From JAKLKS01 sp964370855 (GTDB lineage: Bacteria; Planctomycetota; JAJSAM01; JAKLKS01): a DNA stretch of 13,583 bases. Made by a program: the position numbers and the translations under genes. Every line of letters begins with the position of its first letter. Within the stretch, counting starts at the first letter, position 1. Location of the stretch: positions 1 to 13,583 of the forward strand of contig CAYJMF010000119.1 of NCBI GenBank assembly GCA_964370855.1, read 5' to 3'. Below the pieces are notes generated by a model, which saw only the letters and a list, made by a program, of their open reading frames with translations, did not search any database and had not been told where the DNA came from. Positions 1 to 6,487 of this stretch are shown in pieces.

Positions 1-2736
1 GGCGGGGCGCCGGGGGCGGCCACGGGTGGAGTCCTCATGGCGGGCAAGGGGGGGGGGGGCGCGGCGGTGGTGCTGCTCGGGGCGGGGGGGGGGTTCGGGG
101 GCGGGGGGGGGGGGGCGCCTTCGGCGCCCATAGTATCACCTGATGATACACTGGGGAAGGCTCCGCCTCCTCCGGCAGCCGTCGCGGAGAAGGAGCCCGC
201 TCCCGCGGCTCCGGAACCTCCTTCGCTCCCGCCCCCCGTGGACCTCTCGACGTGCGACCGCGCCCTCGACCTGTTCGGCACCGTCGTGGACGGGAAGGGC
301 GCGGCCGTGGCGGGTGCGACGATCTCGACGGTGATCCGGCCCTGGCGGCGCCTCAGCGGGCCCGGGCTTCCCCCGTGGGATGAATGGCGGGACGGGCTCT
401 CCATCCGGTCCGCCTCCGACGGAACCTTCCGTTTCCGCCTCGGCCCCCACGAAGTCGTGGACCTGCGCATCGTCGCGAGGGGTTTCGCCGACACCCTCCT
501 CCCGGACTGCCCCGCGGGGGAACGGCTTCGCGTGGTGCTCGTCGAGGGGGCGAGCCTCCAGGTCACCGCCCGGGACGCCGCGGGGCGACCGGTGGCCGGG
601 GCGCGGGTGCGGCTCTTCCGGAAACCCTCCGGCCTCGTCCCGATCTACGATCGGCGTGGGGTGACCGACGCGGAGGGACGGTGCGCGCTCCCGGGCCTCT
701 CCCCCGGTCGCGCGCTCCTGACCGCCGAGCACGACCGCCTCGGCAGCCCCCGGGCGCAGATTCCGCTGATCCCGGGAGAGGGAGAGATCGCCCTGGAGAT
801 GGTCCTGCCCGATGCCCGTGCCGTCGCCGGGCGGATCACCGACGCCGCATCGGGCGAGGGAATCCCCGGCGGACGCGTCGGGGCCGGACCCTGGCTGGAG
901 GGGGCGGTCCTCGCGGATGCCGAGGGCGGCTACGTCTTCCCCCGGTGGCCGGCGGGCGAGGATGCCTCGCTCTACGCGGAGGCCCCGGGCCATGCCCGGA
1001 TGTCGGTGACGGTGCCGGCCACCGGGGGAGTGGACTTCCCCCTCGCTCCCTCGGTCCCCGTCGTGGGCCGCCTCCTCGGTGACGGGGAGCGGCCACTCTC
1101 CGGGGTTCCGCTGATCCTCTTCGGTAGCGATGGAGGGCGAGGGAGGGGCTCGCAGGCGGACATGCTCAGCGCGACTTCCGGCGGCGACGGACGATTCACG
1201 TTGGAAGGGGCGCACCTGACTTGGCGCCAGTGTCTCGTCGTGGCGGCGGAGGGCTACGGGCGCCTCGTCCTCGATCTTCCACCTCGGGACGGGGCGTCGG
1301 GCCCCCGGGACCTCGGCGACATCCACCTCCCCCCGGCCCGGCGCATCGCAGGGACCCTGGTGGACGGGAACGGCATCCCCATCCCGTGGCAGGAGGTGGC
1401 GGCCTTCGCCACCTCGGACGCGGACGATGACCCCGTGTTCATCCCCGAGCGGAGGCGCACCGACGACCTCGGCCGCTTCGACATCGCGGGCCTCTCCGCC
1501 GGACCCTACCGCCTCGAGGCGCGCGTGGAGGGCCAGCCCCCCATCCGGGCGGAGGTGACGCTCCCCCCGGACCGGGACCTCCTCGACGTCCGCCTGGGGG
1601 CGCCCGCCGGGACGGCGGCCGGCGGCCCCCTCCGCGTGCGGGTGGTGGACCCCGCGGGAGCGCCGGTCCCCGGGATCTACGTCTGGTGCCTCGTGGAAGG
1701 GATGGAAGGGATCCAGCGCACCACGGACCGCGACGGGTGGGCGGAGTTCAAGGACGTGGCCGCTACGAAGGCGAAGGTCCAGATTGCCATCGGCAGACTC
1801 AAGGGGACTGCCCCCCGCTTCCTCCAGCCGGCGGCCCCCGTCGAGACCGCCATCCCGAACGTGGACCTGGTCGTACACCTCCAGGAGGCGGCCGCCATCC
1901 GGGGCCGCGTCCTCGGACCCGACGGGCAGCCCCTCCCCGGCATGTGGGTCCGGGGGGACGCGGGGGAGGGGAACCAGGCCAGCGACCACTCCGGTGCGGA
2001 CGGCGGCTTCACGCTGTCCGTCGAGGGAGGGGTGTCCTGGAAGGTCTCCGTACCCGGGTTCCGCCTCAAGGAAGGCGAGGGACCGCAGAGCGGGACCGAG
2101 CCATCCCCCTACCGCGCCGACCCGCAGGAGGTGACCGCCCCCGCCGACGGCCTCGTCTTCGCCATGCGCGAGGTGCGCTCGGGCATGACGCTGACGGTGA
2201 GGGTGGTGGACCTCGAGGGACGGGGTGTGGCCGGCTGTTACATCACCCAGCCCCGAGTGCCAGGCTCCACTGATTTCCCCATGACCGATGCGGAAGGCCG
2301 GGCGGTCCTCGCGGGCCTCATGGAGGAGGAGACCCGGGTCCTGACGCAGGAACCCACGGGAATCGCGGGGAAGTCCTCCCTCCCCGAGCAGTGCGTGATG
2401 CCGGAGCCGGTGTCCGTCGTACCCGCGGGACAGGAGGTCGTCCTCCGGCTCCGCCGGGGGGAACCGGTGTCGGGCCGCGTCATCGACGGCGAGGGCCGCC
2501 CCGTCGAGGGGGCATGGGTCCACGTCCAGACCGAGGACTTCATCCTCGCCCAGGCCATGTCCGGTCCCGACGGAAGATTCACGGCCTGGATCTCGCCGGG
2601 CAGGAAGCGGCTGATGGCCGCCGCATCGAAATCGATCCCGGGGACGCAGACCATGGAACAGGGGGTCCTCCAGGGCCCCGACCTCCCCCGGGAGGGGGAG
2701 ATCGAGATCCGGCTGAAGCCGGTGCCGCCCCGGTGA
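1..2736 (+). CDS. Copy 1 of sigma-factor/carboxypeptidase-regulatory-like fusion protein, 5'-partial (sigma part outside window)
   Basis: The frame is open to the window edge. Residues before the ATG at 37 read GAPGAATGGVLMAGK, matching the segment before the transmembrane helix of the sigma ORF at 2940-3749. I therefore take the ATG at 37 as an internal Met and the gene as 5'-truncated. After a degraded, G-substituted transmembrane stretch (codons for residues 5-26 counted from that Met) comes a Pro-rich linker. Nine beta-module repeats follow, starting near residues 78, 175, 264, 343, 438, 533, 624, 719 and 809. Each opens with a pattern like hyd-x-G-R-V-x-D-x-x-G-x-P-hyd-x-G and later carries T-D-x-x-G-R-F. 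Such modules are CarboxypepD_reg-like (transthyretin/Ig-like) folds, usually extracytoplasmic and non-catalytic. Cys73 and Cys158 are conserved in copy 2. The protein ends at TGA 2734. Module identity is fairly sure; ligand and function are unknown. Confidence 0.85.
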   Translation, partial: GGAPGAATGGVLMAGKGGGGAAVVLLGAGGGFGGGGGGAPSAPIVSPDDTLGKAPPPPAAVAEKEPAPAAPEPPSLPPPVDLSTCDRALDLFGTVVDGKGAAVAGATISTVIRPWRRLSGPGLPPWDEWRDGLSIRSASDGTFRFRLGPHEVVDLRIVARGFADTLLPDCPAGERLRVVLVEGASLQVTARDAAGRPVAGARVRLFRKPSGLVPIYDRRGVTDAEGRCALPGLSPGRALLTAEHDRLGSPRAQIPLIPGEGEIALEMVLPDARAVAGRITDAASGEGIPGGRVGAGPWLEGAVLADAEGGYVFPRWPAGEDASLYAEAPGHARMSVTVPATGGVDFPLAPSVPVVGRLLGDGERPLSGVPLILFGSDGGRGRGSQADMLSATSGGDGRFTLEGAHLTWRQCLVVAAEGYGRLVLDLPPRDGASGPRDLGDIHLPPARRIAGTLVDGNGIPIPWQEVAAFATSDADDDPVFIPERRRTDDLGRFDIAGLSAGPYRLEARVEGQPPIRAEVTLPPDRDLLDVRLGAPAGTAAGGPLRVRVVDPAGAPVPGIYVWCLVEGMEGIQRTTDRDGWAEFKDVAATKAKVQIAIGRLKGTAPRFLQPAAPVETAIPNVDLVVHLQEAAAIRGRVLGPDGQPLPGMWVRGDAGEGNQASDHSGADGGFTLSVEGGVSWKVSVPGFRLKEGEGPQSGTEPSPYRADPQEVTAPADGLVFAMREVRSGMTLTVRVVDLEGRGVAGCYITQPRVPGSTDFPMTDAEGRAVLAGLMEEETRVLTQEPTGIAGKSSLPEQCVMPEPVSVVPAGQEVVLRLRRGEPVSGRVIDGEGRPVEGAWVHVQTEDFILAQAMSGPDGRFTAWISPGRKRLMAAASKSIPGTQTMEQGVLQGPDLPREGEIEIRLKPVPPR
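49..115. other. G-substituted, low-quality stretch in copy 1
   Basis: Compared with 3655-3730, non-G bases have been replaced by G in blocks. For example, the AGWFAF codons of the other copy become a run encoding Gly-Gly-Phe-Gly. Flanking bases match well. This fits miscalled G, as in two-colour sequencing chemistry, so the transmembrane helix of copy 1 should not be judged from these bases. Confidence 0.65.
113..149 (+). repeat. Double hairpin inside copy 1: GC stem plus AT-rich stem
   Basis: GGGCGCC-TTC-GGCGCCC (113-129) forms a 7-bp stem with a 3-nt loop. It is followed by GTATCA-CCTGA-TGATAC (133-149), a 6-bp stem with a 5-nt loop. The second is an AT-rich island whose codons (ATA, GTA, TCA, ACA) are unusual for this genome. 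It lies in the linker just after the transmembrane helix and is kept in copy 2. Confidence 0.75.
2683..2700 (+). repeat. Hairpin near the 3' end of copy 1
   Basis: CTCCCCC-GGGA-GGGGGAG forms a 7-bp stem with a 4-nt loop, 33 bases before the stop codon. The identical structure lies at 6430-6447 in copy 2. It is coding (DLPREGE) and lacks a U-run. It may only reflect protein conservation, though it could act on the mRNA. Confidence 0.4.
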
Positions 2737-2765
2737 GCCGCTGCTTCGCCGGGAGGGAGTCCTTC
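2734..2765 (+). repeat. Post-stop segment of copy 1 carrying a fossil of the peptidase 3' end
   Basis: From the TGA of copy 1, about 32 bases match 6481-6512 with one difference (2743 G versus 6490 A). At 6488-6512 that sequence is the antisense of the last codons (K-D-S-L-P-A-K-stop) of metallopeptidase A. Here the peptidase stop reads CAG instead of TAG, and identity ends after 2765. It marks a duplication boundary. Confidence 0.75.
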
Positions 2766-2885
2766 CCCTAGATCGCTGGATCCCCGGGCGGCTTCGGACA
2801 CTTGAAGGCGTGCCCGAGGGGGATGGCGACATCCTCCTCCAGCTCGAGGCGGCAAGGCGGAAGGAGCCGCGCCCACCGCCGGGGA

Positions 2886-2897
2886 CCCCACGTGGGG
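2886..2897. promoter_or_regulatory. 12-bp perfect palindrome upstream of the sigma gene
   Basis: CCCCACGTGGGG lies about 43 bp before the GTG at 2940, in the 203-bp spacer after copy 1. Its position suits an operator for a dimeric regulator, but no regulator is known and the -10/-35 elements are not clear. In GC-rich DNA such a palindrome can arise by chance. Confidence 0.3.
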
Positions 2898-2939
2898 ATT
2901 CCACGCACGCCGTGCAAGGGGCCGGCCTCCTCGTGCATA

Positions 2940-3749
2940 GTGTCCGTGGTGGACGACTCCCCGGAAGTGGTCGGACCGACTCCCGAAACCCTCCTCGAGC
3001 GCTACCGCGCGGAGGGGCGGCCCGGGGACCTGTCTTCCCTGTTCGATGCTACGGCGCCGGAGCTGTTCCGCCTGGCGCTCCACCTCTGCCCCGACGCAGC
3101 CACGGCCGAGGACGTGCTCCAGGAGACCTTCCTGGCGGTCCTGGAGCGGGCCGGGGCCTACGAGCCGGGGCGGCCGGCCCTGCCCTGGTTGACGGGAATC
3201 CTCCGCAACGAGACCAGGATGGCGCGACGGCGGCAGTCCCGCCGCCCCGACCCCGACCGCGCGCCGCGGCCTGCACCGCCCGACGATCCGGCGGCGCTGG
3301 CGGAGAGCGCCGAGGAGCGGGAGCGGGTCCAGGCGGCCCTCCAGGCGCTCCCGGAGCCCTACCGCGGGGTGGCGCTGCTGCGGTGGCGGTACGGCCTCGA
3401 GCCCGCGGAGATCGCCGACGTGCGCGGCGTCCCGCCGGGGACGGTCTGGTCGCTCCTCAGCCGGGCGCTGCAGCGGCTCAAGGTGGAACTGGGCGCGCTG
3501 CCGGCGCTCATGGCGATGGCGCTGCGTCCGGAGCGGGGGCTCGGGGGGGTGAGGCGGGCCCTGCTGCGCCGGGCGGCGGCGAAGGGGGCGGGAGCGGCGG
3601 CCGGTACGGGAGCGGCCGCCGCGGCGGCCACGGGAGGAGTCCTCATGGCGGGCAAGGCGGTGGCTGCGGTCGCGGCGGTGGTGCTGCTCGGGGCGGCGGG
3701 GTGGTTCGCGTTCCGGGAGGGGGGGGGGGCCGCGGGGCCCCCAATATAA
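2940..3749 (+). CDS. ECF-type RNA polymerase sigma factor, N-terminal part of copy 2 membrane-anchored fusion (3' end broken by assembly gap)
   Basis: Counting from GTG 2940, the sigma-70 region 2 spans residues about 30-97, with DAATAEDVLQETF (core binding and -10 recognition) and LPWLTGILRN. Region 4 spans about 130-184, with ALPEPYRGVALLRWRYGLE followed by the helix-turn-helix EIADVRGVPPGTVWSLLSRA. There is no region 1 or 3, as in ECF sigma factors. An Ala- and Arg-rich linker (205-235) leads to a hydrophobic helix at about 239-258, with basic residues before it, predicting N-in/C-out topology. The ORF then stops in an AT-rich, probably erroneous patch next to the N gap. The same helix restarts after the gap, so this is best read as the front of one protein continuing to 6483. 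Start choice is uncertain: GTG codons lie at 2940, 2946 and 2949, none with a clear Shine-Dalgarno. An upstream in-frame ATG at 2823 and TTG at 2802 add only low-complexity residues. No anti-sigma gene is adjacent. Confidence 0.85.
   Translation: MSVVDDSPEVVGPTPETLLERYRAEGRPGDLSSLFDATAPELFRLALHLCPDAATAEDVLQETFLAVLERAGAYEPGRPALPWLTGILRNETRMARRRQSRRPDPDRAPRPAPPDDPAALAESAEERERVQAALQALPEPYRGVALLRWRYGLEPAEIADVRGVPPGTVWSLLSRALQRLKVELGALPALMAMALRPERGLGGVRRALLRRAAAKGAGAAAGTGAAAAAATGGVLMAGKAVAAVAAVVLLGAAGWFAFREGGGAAGPPI
3659..3710 (+). repeat. Transmembrane-coding segment, left side of gap
   Basis: These 52 bases align without gaps to 3795-3846 with 45 identities. The seven differences, read left to right of the gap, are four C to G and three G to T. 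Reading frame is preserved: GTG 3660 corresponds to GTG 3796. A third version, partly replaced by G, lies at about 49-105. Confidence 0.85.
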
Positions 3750-3764
3750 AAAAAATTATAAATA
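3741..3764. other. AT-rich anomalous patch at contig end
   Basis: An A/T-dominated stretch, ATATAAAAAAAATTATAAAT in its middle, sits just before the gap in DNA that is otherwise extremely GC-rich. It supplies the stop codon (TAA, 3747-3749) of the sigma ORF. It is probably erroneous or chimeric contig-end sequence and not a natural 3' end. Confidence 0.6.
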
Positions 3765-3781
3765 GGGGCAGGGGGCCCCCC

Positions 3782-3791
3782 NNNNNNNNNN
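3782..3791. other. Assembly gap (10 N)
   Basis: Ten N bases mark a scaffold join. Both flanks carry the transmembrane-coding segment of the sigma-fusion gene in the same frame, so the real gap may be zero or negative. Alternatively it may hide an unassembled extra copy. Confidence 0.95.
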
Positions 3792-3792
3792 G

Positions 3793-6483
3793 GGGGTGGG
3801 TGCGGTCGCGGGGGTGTTGCTTGTCGGTGGGGCGGGGTGGTTCGCGTGGGGGGGGGGGGGGGCGCCTTCGGCGCCCATAGTATCACATGATGATACAGTG
3901 GCGAAGGCTCCGCCTCCTCCGACCCCTGTCGCTGAGAAGGAGCCCGCTCCCGCGGTTTCGGATCCTCCTTCGCTCCCGCCCCCGGTGGACCTCTCGAAGT
4001 GCGACCGCGCCCTCGACCTGTTCGGGGTCGTCGTGGACGGGAAGGGCGCGCCGATCCCCGGCGCGCGGCTCCGGCCCCTCGATCGGCCCTGGCGGCGGGC
4101 GGCGCCCGCGTTCCTCCCCGAGTTCGCACAGACGGAGGCGGGCGAGGAGACTCTCTCCGCCTCCGACGGGACCTTCCGCCTCCGTCTGGGGCGCGACGAC
4201 GTGGTCGATCTGGAGGTGACGGCGACGGGACATCCCGTCCTCGTCCTCCCCGACTGCCCCGCCGGCGAGCGACTCCGCGTCGTCCTGGCGAAGGGGGCCC
4301 GGCTCGTCGTGGACGTGAAGGACGGCGCGGGGGATCCCCTTTCGGGGATCGCCGTGGAGGTCTCCGGCGTGAGCCGCGGTTTCGCTCCCAGGATCATCGA
4401 GGAGGGCCTCACCGGGGCCGATGGACGATGCGCCTTCCCGGGACTCCCGGCGGGCCAGGCAATCGTCACCGCCGGAAGCGAGCGGCTCACCGGGACTCGC
4501 ATGTTCACCACCCTGGAGGAGGGCGTGGAGACGATGATCGAGTTGTCCCTCCCCGCGGGCCGCACGGTCGCGGGACGGGTCCTCGACGGCGCCACGAAGG
4601 CTCCCGTGGCCGGCGCCAGGGTGGGTGCGGGGTCGCTGCTGGCTTGGGCCGTCTCCACCGATGCCGAGGGGAGGTTCACCCTCGCCGGCTGGCCCAAGAC
4701 CGACGAGAAGTCGATCTACGCGCGGGCCGACGGCTTCGCGGCGACCACCCTCGTGCCTCCCCCCGGCGGCGAGGTGGAGATCCTCCTCTGGCCCGGCGAC
4801 CGCGTGATCGGTCGCGTGGTGGACGGAGCCGGCCTCCCCGTCGCGGAAGCGCGCATCCTCCTCCTTGGCGCCACGGAGGATCCGGGGAGGCTGCAGCGTG
4901 TGGACTTCCTCCTGACGACGACCGGTGCCGACGGCGGGTTCGAGTGCTCGGGCCTCATGCACGACTTCTCCCACCTCCTCATGGTGAACGCCCCCGGCCA
5001 CGCCCGGCTCGGCATGGAGGTCCCGCCCCCGGACGGTCCTCCCGGAGGGACCCGCGATCTCGGGACCCTCCGCCTCGGGCCGCCCCAGGTGATGGCGGGC
5101 CGCGTGCTGGACGGGAGGGGGGAGCCCAGCGCCGGCATCGAGGTGCGCGCCCACCCCGCCGAGGGAAAGGGTGGGCGAATGCCCCCGGTGCCGGAGCGGC
5201 GCCGCACCGACGACCTCGGGAGGTTCCGGTTCCCCGGCGTGGGCCCGGGGGCGTGGCGGCTGGATGCGCGCGTCGAGGGGATGCCGCCGCTGGTGGCGGA
5301 GGTGGCGCTTCCTCCCGGTGAGGATCTCCTGGATCTGGTCCTGCAGGCCGCCCCCCTGCCCGGTGGTTCGACGGACTTCACCGTGAGGGTGCTGGGGCCT
5401 GGGGGGGAGCCCGTCAAGGGCGTCGGCGTCTTCGTCCAGGCCGGTCCCACGGCTTTGCGGCGGCAGACCGGGGCGGAGGGGACCGCCGTGTTCCAGTCCC
5501 TCCCCGGGACCACGGCGATGATCTACATGACGGTCCCCCAGTCGATGACGAAGGCCCCGGAGTACCTCCAGCAGGAGCCCATCGAGGCGAGGCTGGCCGA
5601 CGGGGAGCTGGTCGTCCGCCTCGTCCCGACCGCCCGGATCCGGGGGCGGGTGCTCGGCCCCGACGGAAGCCCCCTCGCGGGGATGATGGTCCAGGCGGAG
5701 GGGCCGCCGGGGATTCCCGGAGGCTCCTCGCACACCGACGACAGGGGGGAGTTCACCCTGGGGGTGGCGGCCGGGGGCCCGTACCGCATCACCATTCCCG
5801 GATTCCGTCTGGACGGGAGCGATGCCACCACCTACGCCCCGGCCCGCTCCCCCTACCGCGCCGACCCGCAGGAGGTGACCGCCCCCGTCGAAGGCCTCGT
5901 CTTCAACATGCGCGAGGTGCGATCCGGGATGACGCTCACGGTGCGCATCGTGGACGCCGAGGGGCGGGGCGTGCCGAACATCGCCGTCACCGGCTCCCCC
6001 GTCAAGGCGGGCGAGGGCATCCCCGCCACCGGCGAGGACGGGCGCGTCGTGCTGAAGGACCTGCCCGAGGAGGAGGCCCGGTTCATCCCCGTCGCCGGCG
6101 GCGGGTCCATGGGCGGCCCCCCGGTCGTCCCCGACGGGTTCGTCGTGCCGGAGCCCTTCACCGCCGTGCCGCAGGGGCAGGAGGTCGTCCTCGCCCTGCG
6201 GAAGGGTGAGGAGGTGCGCGGCCGCGTCCTCGACTCCGAGGGGCGGCCCGCGGTCATGGCCTGGGTCCAGGTGCAGACCGACGACCTCGTCCTCTCCCAG
6301 GCCTGGTCGGGCCCCGACGGCCGGTTCACCATCTGGCTGTCGCCGGGCCGGAAGCGGCAGATGATCGCCGCCACCCTCATCGAGCCGGGGAAGGGGGTCC
6401 GGGAGCAGGTCGTCCTCCGGGATCCCGACCTCCCCCGGGAGGGGGAGATCGAGATCCGGACGAAACCGGTGGAGACCCGGTGA
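3793..6483 (+). CDS. Carboxypeptidase-regulatory-like nine-module protein, C-terminal part of copy 2 sigma fusion (5' end at assembly gap)
   Basis: The frame is open from the N gap. The apparent start GTG 3796 aligns with an internal Val codon (3660) of the sigma ORF, so it is probably not a true start. Residues 1-18 repeat the transmembrane helix (ending AGWFAW), followed by a Gly run and a Pro-rich linker (about 36-66). Nine modules follow, opening near residues 75, 168, 257, 336, 432, 527, 614, 713 and 806, for example VAGRVLDGATKAPVAGARV and IRGRVLGPDGSPLAGMMV. The layout matches copy 1 module for module. Cys69 and Cys154 bracket module 1 and are shared with copy 1, which suggests a disulfide outside the cytoplasm. 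No carboxypeptidase catalytic domain or outer-membrane barrel is present, so the family name reflects the module only. Merged with the sigma part, the product is about 1,135 residues. The stop lies 4 bp from that of the opposing peptidase gene. Confidence 0.85.
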   Translation, partial: GVGAVAGVLLVGGAGWFAWGGGGAPSAPIVSHDDTVAKAPPPPTPVAEKEPAPAVSDPPSLPPPVDLSKCDRALDLFGVVVDGKGAPIPGARLRPLDRPWRRAAPAFLPEFAQTEAGEETLSASDGTFRLRLGRDDVVDLEVTATGHPVLVLPDCPAGERLRVVLAKGARLVVDVKDGAGDPLSGIAVEVSGVSRGFAPRIIEEGLTGADGRCAFPGLPAGQAIVTAGSERLTGTRMFTTLEEGVETMIELSLPAGRTVAGRVLDGATKAPVAGARVGAGSLLAWAVSTDAEGRFTLAGWPKTDEKSIYARADGFAATTLVPPPGGEVEILLWPGDRVIGRVVDGAGLPVAEARILLLGATEDPGRLQRVDFLLTTTGADGGFECSGLMHDFSHLLMVNAPGHARLGMEVPPPDGPPGGTRDLGTLRLGPPQVMAGRVLDGRGEPSAGIEVRAHPAEGKGGRMPPVPERRRTDDLGRFRFPGVGPGAWRLDARVEGMPPLVAEVALPPGEDLLDLVLQAAPLPGGSTDFTVRVLGPGGEPVKGVGVFVQAGPTALRRQTGAEGTAVFQSLPGTTAMIYMTVPQSMTKAPEYLQQEPIEARLADGELVVRLVPTARIRGRVLGPDGSPLAGMMVQAEGPPGIPGGSSHTDDRGEFTLGVAAGGPYRITIPGFRLDGSDATTYAPARSPYRADPQEVTAPVEGLVFNMREVRSGMTLTVRIVDAEGRGVPNIAVTGSPVKAGEGIPATGEDGRVVLKDLPEEEARFIPVAGGGSMGGPPVVPDGFVVPEPFTAVPQGQEVVLALRKGEEVRGRVLDSEGRPAVMAWVQVQTDDLVLSQAWSGPDGRFTIWLSPGRKRQMIAATLIEPGKGVREQVVLRDPDLPREGEIEIRTKPVETR
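3795..3846 (+). repeat. Transmembrane-coding segment, right side of gap
   Basis: This is the partner of 3659-3710. It encodes the helix ending AGWFA. The repetition across the gap supports overlapping contig ends of one gene, or two near-identical gene copies joined by the scaffolder. Confidence 0.85.
3860..3896 (+). repeat. Double hairpin inside copy 2: GC stem plus AT-rich stem
   Basis: The arrangement is the same as at 113-149: GGGCGCC-TTC-GGCGCCC (3860-3876), then GTATCA-CATGA-TGATAC (3880-3896). The stems are unchanged and only loop bases differ between the copies, in codons ATA GTA TCA CAT GAT GAT ACA. Confidence 0.75.
6430..6447 (+). repeat. Hairpin near the 3' end of copy 2
   Basis: This is the same 7-bp stem and GGGA loop as at 2683-2700. 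It is notable here because the convergent stop codons 4 bp apart leave no intergenic room for a terminator. Confidence 0.4.
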
Positions 6484-6487
6484 GCCG

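Noticed and set aside
75..2700. Regular repeats in the fusion genes as a CRISPR or DNA repeat array
   Set aside because: The repetition is at protein-module level (about 80-100 residues each) with strong DNA divergence between modules. There are no identical repeats or spacers.
136..2904. Minus-strand frame of 922 codons opposite copy 1
   Set aside because: Its composition is Arg/Gly/His/Pro-rich with no recognisable domains. The + strand frame has nine clear modules and a paralog.
2802..2939. TTG 2802 or ATG 2823 as start of the sigma gene
   Set aside because: The added residues are Ser/Arg/Pro low complexity, the TTG has no ribosome binding site and the ATG has one with no spacer. They cannot be fully excluded, so the start remains uncertain.
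3740..3764. AT-rich patch as a promoter or U-rich terminator
   Set aside because: It sits at a contig end beside poly-G and N bases, inside what should be a continuous gene. An assembly error is more likely.
3883..5733. Minus-strand frame of 616 codons opposite copy 2
   Set aside because: It shows the same antisense shadow composition, and the + frame is clearly the coding one.
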